Assembly (NCBI GenBank): GCA_030832825.1 | Contig: JAURIJ010000008.1 | Location: 53,735-117,734, forward strand | Reading direction: 5' to 3' | DNA from: Gammaproteobacteria bacterium | GTDB taxonomy: Bacteria; Pseudomonadota; Gammaproteobacteria; Pseudomonadales; Pseudohongiellaceae | Length of the DNA: 64,000 nucleotides | Shown: one piece after another, positions 1 to 10,464 of the stretch | Layout: each line of letters starts with the position of its first letter | Numbering within the stretch: the first letter of the stretch is position 1 | Made by a program: the position numbers and the translations under genes | Notes under the pieces: model-generated | Seen by the model: the letters and a program-made list of their open reading frames with translations, nothing else | Told to the model about the DNA's origin: nothing | Databases searched by the model: none

Positions 1-9
1 ATGGACGCG

Positions 10-2310
10 TCACTGTTCACGTGTCGAAGGCTCCTGTGCGTTTATGTCTGCGGCGCCCTCCGGCGCTGCGATGGTGTCGACGCCATCTCCCGCCGCGATT
101 CGACGCGCCTCGATGATGTTGTTCAAGCGGCTGATCTTTTCGAGCACGCGCGAGAGCACGGGATAGGAATCCACTTCCACCTGCAGCTTCATGCGCGCCG
201 TTCCGGAACCACGATCGGTGCGCGTGTTCACCTCCATCACCTCGATGCCGGCATCCGCCAGAATCGTGGTGATGTCACGCAGCAGGCCGGCGCGGTCATA
301 AGCAAGTATGTAGAGATCGACCAGCATGCTGATGCGGCGGCCATCGCCCCACTGCACTTCGATGAAATTCTCGTGGCTCTCCAATGGATAATGCAGGGCC
401 ACCGGACAATCGGGCTTGTGCACCACCACCTGATTGTCCATGCCCAGACAGCCCACGATCGGATCGCCCTCCAACGGGCGACAGCAGCTCGCGAGCTGCG
501 TGGAGAAGCGTCCCGCGCCCGACACGTGCGTGGCCGACGCAGGCGCCTCGGCATCCTTGCGCGATTCGTCGAGGACGCACAGCAGCTGCGAGAGTTCCTG
601 CGCCGCGGTGATCACTTCATCCACGGTGATTGCACTCACCCCGACTGCTGCAAACAGGGCCTCAGCATTGCGACAGCCCAGCTTGCGCGCCAGCGCCCGA
701 TAATCGGGATGCGCCACGGCGAGGCGTTCAAATTCCTCGGCCAACAAGGCGCGACCATGCACGACATTCTGTTCACGCCCCTGCGTCTTGAACCATTGCA
801 TCAACTTGGCCTGGGCGCGCGGCGTGTTGGCGTAACCCAGACCTGGCTTGAGCCAGTCACGGCTGGGCGTGCTGTGCTCATCCGCCAGCACTTCCACACG
901 ATCACCCGTCTGCAACTTGTAGTTCAGCGGCACTGTCTTGCCATTGACGCGCGCACCACAGCACTTGTTGCCGACTTCGGTATGCACGTAATAGGCGAAA
1001 TCGAGCGGTGTGGCCCCTTTCATCAAGTCGACGACGTGCCCTTCCGGCGTAAACACGTAAACGCGATCCGGCGTCGTGGAATCGCTGCGCAACTGCTCGG
1101 CCAGACCGCCGACCATGCCCATTTCGTCATGCCAGGCCAGCAACTGACGCAGCCAGGCGATCTTCTCGTCGTAGCTGTCCTTATAGTGCGGATCCGTGAT
1201 GCCTTCCTTGTAGCGCCAGTGCGCACAGACGCCAAGCTCGGCATCCTCGTCCATTGCGTAGGTGCGAATCTGCACCTCGAACACCTTCTTGTCCGGGCCG
1301 ATCACGGCGGTGTGCAGGGACTGGTAGCCGTTCTCCTTGGGGGTGGCGATGTAGTCGTCGAATTCATTGGGAATCACGCGCCACAGATTGTGCACGATCC
1401 CCAGAGTGGCGTAGCAGTCACGGATTTCAGGCACGAGAATGCGGACCGCGCGGATATCATAGATCTGCGAGAAATCCAGCTTCTTGGCCTGCATCTTGCG
1501 CCAGATGCTGTAGATGTTCTTTGCTCTGCCCGTCACTTCGGCATCGATGTTGGCGCGATCCAGCTGACGCCGCAGCTCCTCCGTCACCTCCAGCACGAAA
1601 CGCTCACGATCCACGCGGCGCTCGTCCAGAAGCCGGGCGATGCGCTTGTAGTTCTCTTCCTGGAGATAGCGGAACGAGAGGTCTTCGAGCTCCCATTTCA
1701 ATTGACCTATGCCCAGGCGGTGCGCCAGCGGCACATAGATCTCGAACACTTCACGCGCCACGCGCTGTCGGCGCTCCTCCGGTGCACCCTTGACCGCACG
1801 CAGCGCGCAGGTGCGCTCGGCAAGCTTGATCAAGGCCACACGCACATCGTCGATCAGCGCCAGCAGCATCCTGCGGACGTTTTCCACCTGATGTTCGCTC
1901 TGACCGAGCACACGGGTGCGCGAGGTGTCCGTTTCATTGATGGCTGCCATGCGCTGGACGCCCTCGACAAGCTTGGCCACTTCCGCGCCGAACTGCTCGC
2001 GCACGACGTCCAGACCGACACGTGATTCGCGCACACTGCGATACAGGATGGAGGCGATCACAGCCTCACTGTCCAGCCGCAGGTCGACCAGAATCTCTGC
2101 CATTTCCAGCCCGGTCAGATAACTGTTGCGCCCTGCCCAGACGGTATTGGCGACGCGGGCCTGCTGCTCGAGAGCCCAGCTCATGTCACAGGCATGACGT
2201 ATGCGCTCGATGTGCTCCAGCATGCCACGCGACTGCAGAGAGGCAATCCACTCATCGAAGCAGATACTGCCGTCTGGATTGAACTTGTGGGTCTCTCTCA
2301 CCTGGACCAT
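10..2310 (-). CDS. relA: RelA, (p)ppGpp synthetase I (GTP pyrophosphokinase)
   Basis: Transfers pyrophosphate from ATP to GTP/GDP on stalled ribosomes, starting the stringent response. About 766 aa, close to the usual RelA length. Domains in order: an N-terminal hydrolase-like domain, the synthetase domain (GRAKNIYSIWRKM and ENGYQSLHT), a TGS domain and a C-terminal ACT domain. The position that carries His-Asp in bifunctional SpoT/Rsh enzymes reads ILYRSVRES, and the synthetase carries the RelA-type acidic DEDAELG stretch, so this should be a synthetase-only RelA. The ATG at 2310 (MVQVRETHKF) is preferred over a start 63 bases upstream because it lines up with family N-termini; the start lies inside the rlmD 3' end. 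It is the last gene of a minus-strand run with rlmD and cysM. Confidence 0.95.
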   Translation of the reverse strand: MVQVRETHKFNPDGSICFDEWIASLQSRGMLEHIERIRHACDMSWALEQQARVANTVWAGRNSYLTGLEMAEILVDLRLDSEAVIASILYRSVRESRVGLDVVREQFGAEVAKLVEGVQRMAAINETDTSRTRVLGQSEHQVENVRRMLLALIDDVRVALIKLAERTCALRAVKGAPEERRQRVAREVFEIYVPLAHRLGIGQLKWELEDLSFRYLQEENYKRIARLLDERRVDRERFVLEVTEELRRQLDRANIDAEVTGRAKNIYSIWRKMQAKKLDFSQIYDIRAVRILVPEIRDCYATLGIVHNLWRVIPNEFDDYIATPKENGYQSLHTAVIGPDKKVFEVQIRTYAMDEDAELGVCAHWRYKEGITDPHYKDSYDEKIAWLRQLLAWHDEMGMVGGLAEQLRSDSTTPDRVYVFTPEGHVVDLMKGATPLDFAYYVHTEVGNKCCGARVNGKTVPLNYKLQTGDRVEVLADEHSTPSRDWLKPGLGYANTPRAQAKLMQWFKTQGREQNVVHGRALLAEEFERLAVAHPDYRALARKLGCRNAEALFAAVGVSAITVDEVITAAQELSQLLCVLDESRKDAEAPASATHVSGAGRFSTQLASCCRPLEGDPIVGCLGMDNQVVVHKPDCPVALHYPLESHENFIEVQWGDGRRISMLVDLYILAYDRAGLLRDITTILADAGIEVMEVNTRTDRGSGTARMKLQVEVDSYPVLSRVLEKISRLNNIIEARRIAAGDGVDTIAAPEGAADINAQEPSTREQ

Positions 2311-2332
2311 GGGGCAGTTCTCTTGTCTTGCG

Positions 2333-3709
2333 TCAGGATTTCGTGAGCACGAATTCGGCGATGGATTCCACATGGGAGGTGTGGGGGAACATATCCATCA
2401 CCCCGGCACGCGTCAGCCGGTAACCGTGCTTGACCAACTCACCTGCATCGCGGGCCAGCGTCGCTGGATTGCAGGAGATGTAGAGAATCTTGCGCGCCCG
2501 CATGGCGGCGATCACGGGGATGATCTCAAGCGCCCCGGAGCGGGGCGGGTCCAACAGGATCTTGTCATAGCGCTGCGCGGCCCAGGTGGAACTGCCGAAA
2601 TCGACGCACAGATTCGCGGCATGGAATTCGACATTGTCGAGCCCGTTGGCACGGGCATTCTCGAATCCGCGCCGCACCATCTCGTCACTGCCTTCCACTC
2701 CGACCACATGACGACTGCGCGTGGCCAGCGGCAGCGTGAAATTGCCAAGTCCGCAGAAGAGGTCGAGGATGGTTTCGTGCTTCTGTGGATCGAGCATCTC
2801 GAGTGCGCGCGCGATCATGTCCCGGTTCAGCTCACCATTGACCTGAGTGAAGTCGGTGGGATGAAACGACATGCGCAGGCCGAACTGCGGGAGATGGTAG
2901 TGCAGTCGATCCTCACCCTCTGCCGGCCACGGACGATGCACCGAGTCACTGCCCCCAGGCTGCAGATAGAGAGTGATGCCTTGTTCGCGGGCAAGCTCGC
3001 TGAACGCCTGCTGGTCCGCGGGCGTGAGCGGCTCCAGATGGCGCACGATCAGGGCCACGTCTTCCGGCAGGTGCACACCCTGCGCCGCGGGCTCAGCGTT
3101 CTCACCGACGGCCACCTCGATCTGCGGCACCGTAAACCGACAATCGCGAGCGGCCAGGAATTCGCGCAGTGGCGCGATCAGCCGCGCCACCCGTGGATTC
3201 AGGACTGCGCAGTCATCCATCTGGGCGATGAAGGTGCTGTTCTTCTCGCGAAAGCCGACCAGCATCGCTTCCTTCTTCACGACATAACGCACGGCGAGGC
3301 GCGCCTTGCGTCGATAGCCGACACTCTGGCTGCGCAGCGCGGGCAGGTGTTCATACTGCTGCAGGCCACCGATGTGCTGCATCTGCTCGTGCAGCACGCG
3401 CTCCTTGAGGGCGATCTGCGCATCGGGGTGCAGGTGCTGCATGGCGCAGCCGCCGCAGACACTGGCATAGGCACAAGGGGGCTCCACGCGTTCCGCTGCC
3501 GGGATCAGGATGGTCTCGACGCGCAATTCGTCATACTGCTTGTGACGAGCCACGTAGCGCGCACTGGCGGTCTCGCCGGCCAGCGCACCATCGACAAAGG
3601 CGATCTTGCCATTGATGCTCGCGACCCCCCGCCCGTCATGGCTCAAGCGCTGCACCTGCAACTCCACAGCCTCGGTGGGAAGTTTGTTGCGACGTCGTGT
3701 ACTGCTCAT
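2333..3709 (-). CDS. rlmD: RlmD, 23S rRNA (uracil-1939-C5) methyltransferase
   Basis: S-adenosylmethionine-dependent methyltransferase for m5U1939 of 23S rRNA (RumA family). About 458 aa. An N-terminal TRAM domain is followed by an iron-sulfur cysteine set (CAYASVCGGC near residues 79-88 plus a later Cys in MDDCAVL). The SAM-binding loop is LDLFCGLGNFT, then DPPRSGA and the catalytic cysteine in ISCNPATLARD. The ATG at 3709 has AGGTAG upstream; a GTG 30 bases earlier in frame is possible but less likely. It lies between cysM and relA, the same order as in pseudomonads. Confidence 0.93.
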   Translation of the reverse strand: MSSTRRRNKLPTEAVELQVQRLSHDGRGVASINGKIAFVDGALAGETASARYVARHKQYDELRVETILIPAAERVEPPCAYASVCGGCAMQHLHPDAQIALKERVLHEQMQHIGGLQQYEHLPALRSQSVGYRRKARLAVRYVVKKEAMLVGFREKNSTFIAQMDDCAVLNPRVARLIAPLREFLAARDCRFTVPQIEVAVGENAEPAAQGVHLPEDVALIVRHLEPLTPADQQAFSELAREQGITLYLQPGGSDSVHRPWPAEGEDRLHYHLPQFGLRMSFHPTDFTQVNGELNRDMIARALEMLDPQKHETILDLFCGLGNFTLPLATRSRHVVGVEGSDEMVRRGFENARANGLDNVEFHAANLCVDFGSSTWAAQRYDKILLDPPRSGALEIIPVIAAMRARKILYISCNPATLARDAGELVKHGYRLTRAGVMDMFPHTSHVESIAEFVLTKS

Positions 3710-3793
3710 GGAGTCTACCTGTTGCTGCAGGGCACACACGCTGGCGGAGCGGTCAGTGCCGACTGCCCCGGGGCCTGTGCGCGAATGGAAAAA

Positions 3794-4687
3794 TCAGGCA
3801 AAGACGCCTGTCGAAAGATAACGGTCGCCACGATCACAGACGATGGCCACGATGACGGCATTACTTAGACGACGACTGAGCTGCAGCGCCGCGAACACCG
3901 AGCCGCCCGACGACACGCCGCAGAAGATGCCCTCTTCCCTGGCCAGAGCGCGCATGGTGTTCTCGGCATCGCTCTGATTGATATCCATGACTTCGTCGAC
4001 GCGTGAAGCATCGAAGATCGACGGCAGGTATTGCTGCGGCCAGCGACGGATGCCGGGGATACGCGACCCCTCTTGCGGTTGCAGGCCGACGATGGTGACT
4101 GCGGGGTTCTGCTCCTTCAGGAAGCGTGACACGCCCATGATGGTGCCCGTCGTCCCCATTGAACTGACGAAATGCGTGACGGTGCCTTGCGTGTCACGCC
4201 ATATCTCCGGCCCGGTATGGAGGTAGTGGGCCTGGGGATTGTCCGGATTCGCGAACTGGTCGAGAACCTTGCCCCGCCCTTCTCGCGCCATGCGTTGCGC
4301 AAGATCACGTGCCCCTTCCATGCCCTGTTCCTCCGTCACGAGGATCAACTGCGCGCCGTAGGCGGACATCGACGCCCGGCGCTCGGCCGACATGTTCTCC
4401 GGCATGATCAGAATCAGTCGATAGCCCTTCACGGCACAGACCATGGCAAGCGCGATGCCCGTGTTGCCGCTGGTGGCCTCGATGAGGGTATCGCCGGGAT
4501 GAATATCCCCTCGCAGCTCGGCCTGCAGGATCATGTTGTAAGCGGGACGATCCTTCACGGAGCCGGCGGGGTTGTTGCCTTCCAACTTGACCAGCACGGT
4601 ATTGCTGGTCTCGCCCGGCATCCGTGCCAGCTTGACCAGCGGCGTGTTGCCGATCAGCGCTTCAATCAGCGGGTACTTGATGGACAT
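3794..4687 (-). CDS. cysM: CysM, cysteine synthase B (PLP-dependent)
   Basis: Makes L-cysteine from O-acetylserine and sulfide; CysM-type enzymes can also use thiosulfate. About 297 aa. The PLP lysine sits in NNPAGSVKDR and the phosphate loop in EATSGNTGIA. The shorter CysM-like N-terminus and the GVSSGGS loop favour CysM over CysK. ATG at 4687 is preferred to a GTG three codons upstream; neither has a strong ribosome site. The neighbours rlmD and relA are unrelated in function, but this order is conserved in pseudomonads. Confidence 0.92.
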   Translation of the reverse strand: MSIKYPLIEALIGNTPLVKLARMPGETSNTVLVKLEGNNPAGSVKDRPAYNMILQAELRGDIHPGDTLIEATSGNTGIALAMVCAVKGYRLILIMPENMSAERRASMSAYGAQLILVTEEQGMEGARDLAQRMAREGRGKVLDQFANPDNPQAHYLHTGPEIWRDTQGTVTHFVSSMGTTGTIMGVSRFLKEQNPAVTIVGLQPQEGSRIPGIRRWPQQYLPSIFDASRVDEVMDINQSDAENTMRALAREEGIFCGVSSGGSVFAALQLSRRLSNAVIVAIVCDRGDRYLSTGVFA

Positions 4688-4763
4688 CAGGGTCACTCAC
4701 AGAAAATTTGGCGCGATTTTACCCTGTATTGCCTGGGCCTGAAAGCAAGCCGGTGGCATGGCC

Positions 4764-5495
4764 TCATTCCCGAGCACGCGCACTCAGGAAGAGTTCACGA
4801 CTCGCGAGCGGCTTGTCGCCCAGCAAGCGCTGCAGTGCGAGCCGCGTCAGGCGCATGGCGGCGCGCCCATGGGCGGCTTCCTTGAAATCACAGTGACGCA
4901 GGGCACACAGTTCTGCGCCCGTGAAGGTCAGCTGATCAGGTGATGACACGTGGCCCGAATGGGCGATTCGCTCAAACCCCTCTTCCTCGAGAAACAGATA
5001 GTGACCCTGGGCGATGATGGGCTCACCCGAACGACAGTCCACCGCCAGATTGAGGCCGTAGCCCAGCGTCTCCAGCAATGCGAGTTCGAAGCGGCGCAGG
5101 GTGCTCGCCACATCGCGTTCTGTGCTGAGCGCGATGATGGCCTGCTGGTAGGAACGGTACAGATCCCCATGCTCCTCGTGACTGAGCAGAAGCCGCACCA
5201 GCAGTTCGTTCAGATAGAGCCCGCTGAATAGACGCGTGCCTTGCAGACTCAAGGCGCCGTGACTGCTCTCAACCGCTGTGAGCGTCTTCAATTCGTGCCG
5301 ACCGGCGAGCGTGATGAGCAAGGGATGGAAAGGTTGCAGAAGAGCGCGGGTGCGCGACCCGGCGCGGCGGGCACCCCGCGCGACCGCGCGCAGACGGCCG
5401 TAGTCCAGAGACAGGAAGTCGACGAGCAGGCTGCTGTTCTGATAAGGCCGGGTATGCAGCACCCACGCCGGCTGCAGCTCGATCCTGGCACTCAT
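4764..5495 (-). CDS. recO: RecO, DNA repair and recombination mediator
   Basis: Loads RecA onto SSB-coated single-stranded DNA in the RecFOR pathway and promotes annealing. 243 aa, usual length. The N-terminal OB-fold has typical RecO features (AWVLHTRPYQNSSLLVDF, then GARRAGSR), followed by a helical C-terminal domain (LYLNELLVRLL and RRFELALLETLGYG). It follows era with a 15-bp gap, as part of the widely conserved lepB-rnc-era-recO group. In pseudomonads pdxJ usually follows recO; here cysM does. Confidence 0.93.
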   Translation of the reverse strand: MSARIELQPAWVLHTRPYQNSSLLVDFLSLDYGRLRAVARGARRAGSRTRALLQPFHPLLITLAGRHELKTLTAVESSHGALSLQGTRLFSGLYLNELLVRLLLSHEEHGDLYRSYQQAIIALSTERDVASTLRRFELALLETLGYGLNLAVDCRSGEPIIAQGHYLFLEEEGFERIAHSGHVSSPDQLTFTGAELCALRHCDFKEAAHGRAAMRLTRLALQRLLGDKPLASRELFLSARARE

Positions 5496-5510
5496 CGCGC
5501 GCTCCCCGTC

Positions 5511-6425
5511 TCAGTCGATGTGATAGCCAAGGCTCTGCAGGGCGCGTTCGTCATCGGCCCAGCCACTCTTGACCTTGACCCACAGATTCAGCATCACTTT
5601 GGCATCGAAGGCCTTTTCCATGTCGACGCGCGCAGCGCTGCCGATGAGCTTCATGCGACTGCCTCGCGTGCCGATGATGATCTGCTTCTGGCTCTCCTTG
5701 TCCACGAGAATCAGCGCGTGAATGTGCACGACGCCTTCCTGGATGGTGTATTTCTCGATCTCGACTGTCACTTCGTAAGGTAGCTCGTCACCCAGTTGAC
5801 GCGTGATCTTCTCGCGAATGATCTCGGCGGCCAGAAAGCGAGAGCTGCGATCGGTCACCTGGTCGACGGGATACAGGAACTGCCCCTCGGGCAGATATTT
5901 CGCCACACATTTCTCGACAGCCTCCAGGTTGTAGCTGGACAGCGCCGACAGTGGAATGATCTCGGCGAATTCACGAATCTTTGTCATACGTTCAATATGG
6001 GGCAACAGCTTCTGCGGGTTCTCCAGCAGATCGCACTTGTTTATCAGCAGCAGCACCGGCACCTGCACCTTCTCCAGCGCCTGCAGCACCAGTTCGTCCT
6101 CCTCGTTGAAGACCAGGCGCTCCACCACGAACAAGACCAGGTCGACCCCATCAAGCGTGCTCGTCGCGGTCTGGTTCATCACACGATTGATGGCCTTCTT
6201 CTGCGACTTGTGGATGCCGGGCGTGTCGACATAGACGTATTGCAAGGCACCCACGGTCTTGATGCCAAGAATGCGATGCCGTGTAGTCTGCGGCTTGCGC
6301 GAGGTGATGCTGATCTTCTGCTCCAACAGATGATTGAGCAGCGTGGACTTGCCCACATTGGGCCGGCCCACGATGGCAATGAAGCCACAACGCTCCTGGG
6401 CTGCGGACTGTTCCTGCATGGTCAT
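5511..6425 (-). CDS. era: Era, ribosome-assembly GTPase
   Basis: GTPase that binds the 3' end of 16S rRNA and helps 30S maturation. 304 aa. G1 is [10 protein letters not shown]3 is DTPG and G4 is NKCD; a C-terminal KH domain contains [14 protein letters not shown] at 6425 has AGGAG nine bases upstream. It sits directly after rnc, and RNase III and Era act on the same rRNA maturation steps. Confidence 0.96.
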   Translation of the reverse strand: MTMQEQSAAQERCGFIAIVGRPNVGKSTLLNHLLEQKISITSRKPQTTRHRILGIKTVGALQYVYVDTPGIHKSQKKAINRVMNQTATSTLDGVDLVLFVVERLVFNEEDELVLQALEKVQVPVLLLINKCDLLENPQKLLPHIERMTKIREFAEIIPLSALSSYNLEAVEKCVAKYLPEGQFLYPVDQVTDRSSRFLAAEIIREKITRQLGDELPYEVTVEIEKYTIQEGVVHIHALILVDKESQKQIIIGTRGSRMKLIGSAARVDMEKAFDAKVMLNLWVKVKSGWADDERALQSLGYHID

Positions 6426-6447
6426 GACATTGAACTCCTGCGTCGGG

Positions 6448-7122
6448 TCATGAAGTCAGTGCCTGCAGAACACGGCCTGCAGCCTCTTGTTCCGCCAGTC
6501 GGCGGCTGCGTCCGCTGCCGGACATGCCCATCGGTGTCAGCGCAGTGCGACAGTGCACCACGAAATTCTGCTGGTGATCGGTGCCTTCCACCGCCACCAC
6601 TTCGTATTCCGGCACGGGTAACGAGCGCGCCTGCAGCAGTTCTTGCAAGGCTGTCTTGGCATCCTTGTGCAGCTGCTGCGCCGGCTGGGTGAGAAACTCC
6701 TGGTCGAACAGCTGCAGGGCCCAGGCACGGCAGGCACTCATGCCGCCGTCGAGATAGAGGGCACCCAGCAGCGCTTCCATGGCGTCGGCCAGAATGGACT
6801 CTCGCTGTCGCCCGCCCGACTTCAATTCGCCCGGCCCGAGGATCAGCAGCTCACCAATCTGCAGTCGCTGCGCGATATCTGCCAGCGTCCGCTGATTCAC
6901 CAGACGCGCGCGCATGCGGCTGAGTTCCCCCTCGGGGGCATAGGGAAATCGTGAGGAGAGCTCTTCGGCCACCAGAAAGCCAAGGATGGCATCGCCAAGA
7001 AATTCCAAACGCTCGTTGTTGTCTCGACTCGCGCTGCGATGCGTCAATGCGCGCTGCGCGAGGGTCGCGTCCTTGAAGTGGTAGGCAAGCGCCCTTTCGA
7101 GTTGCGAGAGAGAGACAGTCAT
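6448..7122 (-). CDS. rnc: RNase III (double-strand-specific ribonuclease)
   Basis: Cleaves double-stranded RNA, including pre-rRNA and structured mRNAs. 224 aa. The catalytic signature [13 protein letters not shown] lies near residues 38-50, a second acidic cluster is in [15 protein letters not shown], and the C-terminal double-stranded RNA-binding domain starts near residue 150 ([11 protein letters not shown], ending in [13 protein letters not shown]). The start codon abuts the stop codon of the DUF4845 gene, so translation is probably coupled. Confidence 0.96.
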   Translation of the reverse strand: MTVSLSQLERALAYHFKDATLAQRALTHRSASRDNNERLEFLGDAILGFLVAEELSSRFPYAPEGELSRMRARLVNQRTLADIAQRLQIGELLILGPGELKSGGRQRESILADAMEALLGALYLDGGMSACRAWALQLFDQEFLTQPAQQLHKDAKTALQELLQARSLPVPEYEVVAVEGTDHQQNFVVHCRTALTPMGMSGSGRSRRLAEQEAAGRVLQALTS

Positions 7123-7500
7123 TCAGTCGATTCGATCGTCAAAACTGATGATCACGTCGACGTTGCCGACGAGGGGAATCCGGCGTTCGTAGTCGATCAC
7201 GAGCGCAGGGCTGGCATTCTCGCGCTGCAACGTGATGCTGTTGAGGTTGAAGTCACGGACGTTGTTGACACGCAGAGCGCTGGCGATTTCCTCGCGCACT
7301 TCCACTTGCGTGAGGCCGGCCGCGCGCCCACTGGCGAGGAGCTCCTGCGCCGCACCCTTCACGAAATTGCGATCCAGATACACCGGCAGAATCTTCAATC
7401 CGAATGTCAGCCCGCTGACCAGCAAGACCAGCAGCATCAACAGGCCGAATTTGGAGAAACCAAGCTGTGAGCGCGGCAATGAGGAATGGAAACTAGTCAT
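7123..7500 (-). CDS. DUF4845 membrane protein between lepB and rnc
   Basis: Short membrane protein (about 125 aa) of unknown function; a DUF4845 gene is typical at this position in pseudomonads. One transmembrane segment near residues 19-37 (FGLLMLLVLLVSGLTFGLKI) precedes a small extracytoplasmic domain of about 85 residues. The ATG at 7500 has AGGAG just upstream (AGGAGAGTGCC), so I reject the longer frame reaching 7578. The context suggests co-transcription with signal peptidase and RNase III; no biochemical role can be read from the sequence. Confidence 0.85.
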   Translation of the reverse strand: MTSFHSSLPRSQLGFSKFGLLMLLVLLVSGLTFGLKILPVYLDRNFVKGAAQELLASGRAAGLTQVEVREEIASALRVNNVRDFNLNSITLQRENASPALVIDYERRIPLVGNVDVIISFDDRID

Positions 7501-7604
7501 GGCACTCTCCTGAAAAGGGGCAGACCCGACGCCTTGTGGCTCGTTGATGCGCAGCTGCACATTATAGGCAGCGCCCATGAGCGAACCGCGATTCAGTGCG
7601 CGTT

Positions 7605-8441
7605 TCAGAGAATCAGTCCATTGCGACGGAATGTGGGAAGCGTCCAGCCCGGCTCCTTGTGCATCCAGACGGCAAACGCCTTGCCGACGATGTTCTGCTC
7701 CGGCACCGCGCCCCAGACGCGGCTGTCCGCGCTGTTGTCCCGGTTGTCGCCCATCATGAAGTAATGCCCTTCCGGCACCACCCAGACAGTGCGGCCGCCA
7801 TCGCGAGACGGAGCGTTCATGATCTGGGTCTCGTGCGCCACTTCGCCGAGGGTTTCCGTCAGCAGAATGCCGCTCTGCATCATTCCATTGGGCATCTCGA
7901 TCTCGACCTGGTCGATGGGCTGAGACTGCACGCGTTCGTCGTTGATGTAGAGCACCTTGTCCTCGTAGCGGATGGTATCGCCCGGCAGGCCCACGACGCG
8001 CTTGATGAAGTAGCGACTGTCGTGCGGCGGGATGAACACCATCACCTCACCGCGCTTCGGCTCGTTGATCTCGACGATCTTGGTGCCGACCACTGGAAGA
8101 CGCAGCCCATAGGTGTACTTGTTCACCAGGATGAAGTCACCGACCTCCAGCGTGGGAATCATGGAACCGGAAGGAATCTGGAAAGGCTCCACCAGAAAGG
8201 AGCGCAGCACCAGCACGATCAGCAACACGGGGAAGAACGATTTTGCGTACTCGACGACAATGGGCTCCTGCTCGGCCACCGCGATAGCCTGAGCGAGCGC
8301 TTCGCTGGGAGGCTGCTGCACCGCTTTCAATTTCGCCACGGCCTGACGCCGCGGCTCGGCGTTGACCATTCGGTCGAACAGGGCCACGGCGCCTGTCAGC
8401 ACCACAAGCACCAGCAGCACCAGGGAAAAATCGATATCCAT
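7605..8441 (-). CDS. lepB: LepB, signal peptidase I
   Basis: Removes signal peptides from Sec and Tat exported proteins at the periplasmic face of the inner membrane. 278 aa. Two N-terminal membrane segments (about residues 4-24 and 68-84) precede the catalytic domain. The nucleophile serine is in PSGSMIPTL and the general-base lysine in YFIKRVVGLPGD; a conserved GDNRDNSADSR box follows. The start overlaps the lepA stop by one base (TGATG), indicating coupling. Confidence 0.96.
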   Translation of the reverse strand: MDIDFSLVLLVLVVLTGAVALFDRMVNAEPRRQAVAKLKAVQQPPSEALAQAIAVAEQEPIVVEYAKSFFPVLLIVLVLRSFLVEPFQIPSGSMIPTLEVGDFILVNKYTYGLRLPVVGTKIVEINEPKRGEVMVFIPPHDSRYFIKRVVGLPGDTIRYEDKVLYINDERVQSQPIDQVEIEMPNGMMQSGILLTETLGEVAHETQIMNAPSRDGGRTVWVVPEGHYFMMGDNRDNSADSRVWGAVPEQNIVGKAFAVWMHKEPGWTLPTFRRNGLIL

Positions 8442-10240
8442 CAGCTATCCACCTTGAGCACCGCCAGGAACGCTTCCTGCGGCACTTCGATATTGCCCAC
8501 CTGCTTCATGCGCTTCTTGCCCGCTTTCTGCTTTTCCAGCAGCTTCTTCTTGCGTGTCACGTCGCCGCCATAGCATTTGGCCGTGACATTCTTGCGCAGC
8601 GCCTTGACCGTTTGACGCGCGATGATCTGGCCGCCGATCGCCGCTTGTATGGCCACATCATACAATTGCCGCGGAATCAGTTCCTTCATTTTCTCCACCA
8701 GCAACCGGCCCTTGCTGTGCGCCTGTTCGCGATGCACGATCAGCGCCAGGGCATCCACGCGGTCGCCATTGATGAGCACATCGAGGCGAACCAGGTTGGC
8801 GGGCTCGAAACGGATGAAGTGATAGTCCAGTGACGCATAGCCGCGACTCGCCGACTTGAGCTTGTCGAAGAAATCCAGCACCACTTCATTCATGGGCAGT
8901 TCGTAGCGCAGGGACACCTGACGCCCGATGAACTGCATGTCTCGCTGCACCCCTCTGCGCGCGATGCACAGATTGATGATGTTGCCGAGATATTCGTGCG
9001 GCACCAGAATGCTGGCCAGCACGATGGGTTCGCGCATTTCCTGGATGGAGGTGACGGCTGGCAACGCGGAGGGACTGTCCACGCGCACGGTGTTGCCATT
9101 GTGCAGCAGCACTTCATAGACCACGGTCGGCGCCGTGGTGATCAGCGACAGGTCATACTCTCTCTCGAGACGCTCCTGGATGATTTCCATGTGCAGCATG
9201 CCCAGGAACCCGCAGCGGAAACCGAAGCCCAGCGCATCGGAACTTTCGGGCTCGTAGTACAGCGAGGCATCGTTCAGCGTGAGCTTTTCCAGCGCATCGC
9301 GGAAATTCTCGAAATCGTCGGAAGACACGGGAAACAGGCCGGCATACACCTGCGGCTGAATCTTCTTGAAGCCGGCCAGGGAAAGCACGTCCGCCGTGGC
9401 AGCGTGCGTGAGCGTGTCACCAACCGGAGCGCCCTTGATCTCCTTGATGCCCGCGACCACAAAGCCCACTTCACCGGCACGCAGCACGTCGGTCTCCAGT
9501 CGCTTGGGCGTGAACACTCCCACACCGTCCACCAGATGCGCCTTGCCGATAGTCTTGGCGATGATCTTCTCGCCCTTGCGCAGGGTGCCCTGCTTCACGC
9601 GCACCAGCGACACCACACCGAGGTAATTGTCGAACCAGGAGTCAATGATCAGCGCCTGCAGCGGCGCGTCGACATTGCCCTGTGGGGGGGGCACCAAGCG
9701 GACCAGCTCTTCCAGAATCTCGGTGATGCCCGTGCCGGTCTTGGCACTGGCACACACGGCGTTGGAGGCATCGATGCCGATGATCTCCTCGATCTCCTGG
9801 CGCACCTTCTCCGGCTCGGCCTGCGGCAGGTCCATCTTGTTGAGGACCGGAATCACCTCCAGCCCCTGCTCGATGGCCGTGTAGCAGGTCGCCACGGACT
9901 GTGCTTCCACACCCTGACCGGCATCCACCACCAGCAGAGCGCCTTCGCAGGCAGCCAGCGAGCGCGACACCTCGTAAGTGAAATCCACGTGGCCGGGGGT
10001 ATCGATGAAATTCAGCTGATAGCGCCTGCCGTCCTTGCTGTCGAAATGCAAGGTCACGCTTTGTGCCTTGATCGTGATGCCGCGCTCGCGCTCGATATCG
10101 AGGGAATCCAGCACCTGCTCGTTCATTTCACGTGCGTCCAGCCCGCCGCAGAGCTGGATGAAGCGATCAGCGAGAGTGGACTTGCCGTGGTCGATATGGG
10201 CGATGATGGAGAAATTGCGGATGTGGCTGAGATCACTCAC
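8441..10240 (-). CDS. lepA: LepA / EF4, translational GTPase
   Basis: Ribosome-associated GTPase related to EF-G, implicated in back-translocation and initiation/assembly. 599 aa, standard length. G1 is AHIDHGKST near residues 14-22, G3 is DTPGHVDF and G4 is NKMD; domains II, III and V follow, then the LepA-specific C-terminal domain ([20 protein letters not shown]). The start appears to be GTG. The 224-bp gap upstream, before mucD, probably holds the promoter for the lepA-lepB-rnc-era-recO unit. Confidence 0.97.
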   Translation of the reverse strand: MSDLSHIRNFSIIAHIDHGKSTLADRFIQLCGGLDAREMNEQVLDSLDIERERGITIKAQSVTLHFDSKDGRRYQLNFIDTPGHVDFTYEVSRSLAACEGALLVVDAGQGVEAQSVATCYTAIEQGLEVIPVLNKMDLPQAEPEKVRQEIEEIIGIDASNAVCASAKTGTGITEILEELVRLVPPPQGNVDAPLQALIIDSWFDNYLGVVSLVRVKQGTLRKGEKIIAKTIGKAHLVDGVGVFTPKRLETDVLRAGEVGFVVAGIKEIKGAPVGDTLTHAATADVLSLAGFKKIQPQVYAGLFPVSSDDFENFRDALEKLTLNDASLYYEPESSDALGFGFRCGFLGMLHMEIIQERLEREYDLSLITTAPTVVYEVLLHNGNTVRVDSPSALPAVTSIQEMREPIVLASILVPHEYLGNIINLCIARRGVQRDMQFIGRQVSLRYELPMNEVVLDFFDKLKSASRGYASLDYHFIRFEPANLVRLDVLINGDRVDALALIVHREQAHSKGRLLVEKMKELIPRQLYDVAIQAAIGGQIIARQTVKALRKNVTAKCYGGDVTRKKKLLEKQKAGKKRMKQVGNIEVPQEAFLAVLKVDS

Positions 10241-10464
10241 AGGATTGGGTCACAAAGTCGAGATTAATGGGCATGGTCGCAAGACCAGGGCACAGGAGTG
10301 GCGCGCGCGGCGCCAGGCCATGTTTTCAAGGCGGCAAGTCTACAGGATCGAAGTGGAGCTGTCAGTGAATTTCCGGCGGAATATCAGTGGGCTGCAACTG
10401 CGTTTTCGCACTGCGAAGAGCCGGTGGTCGCCATGCAACGACCACCGGCAACGGCACATGAGGC

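Noticed and set aside
1..2025. 674-codon plus-strand open frame opposite relA
   Set aside because: Antisense shadow of a well-supported relA; composition is typical of reverse-strand translation.
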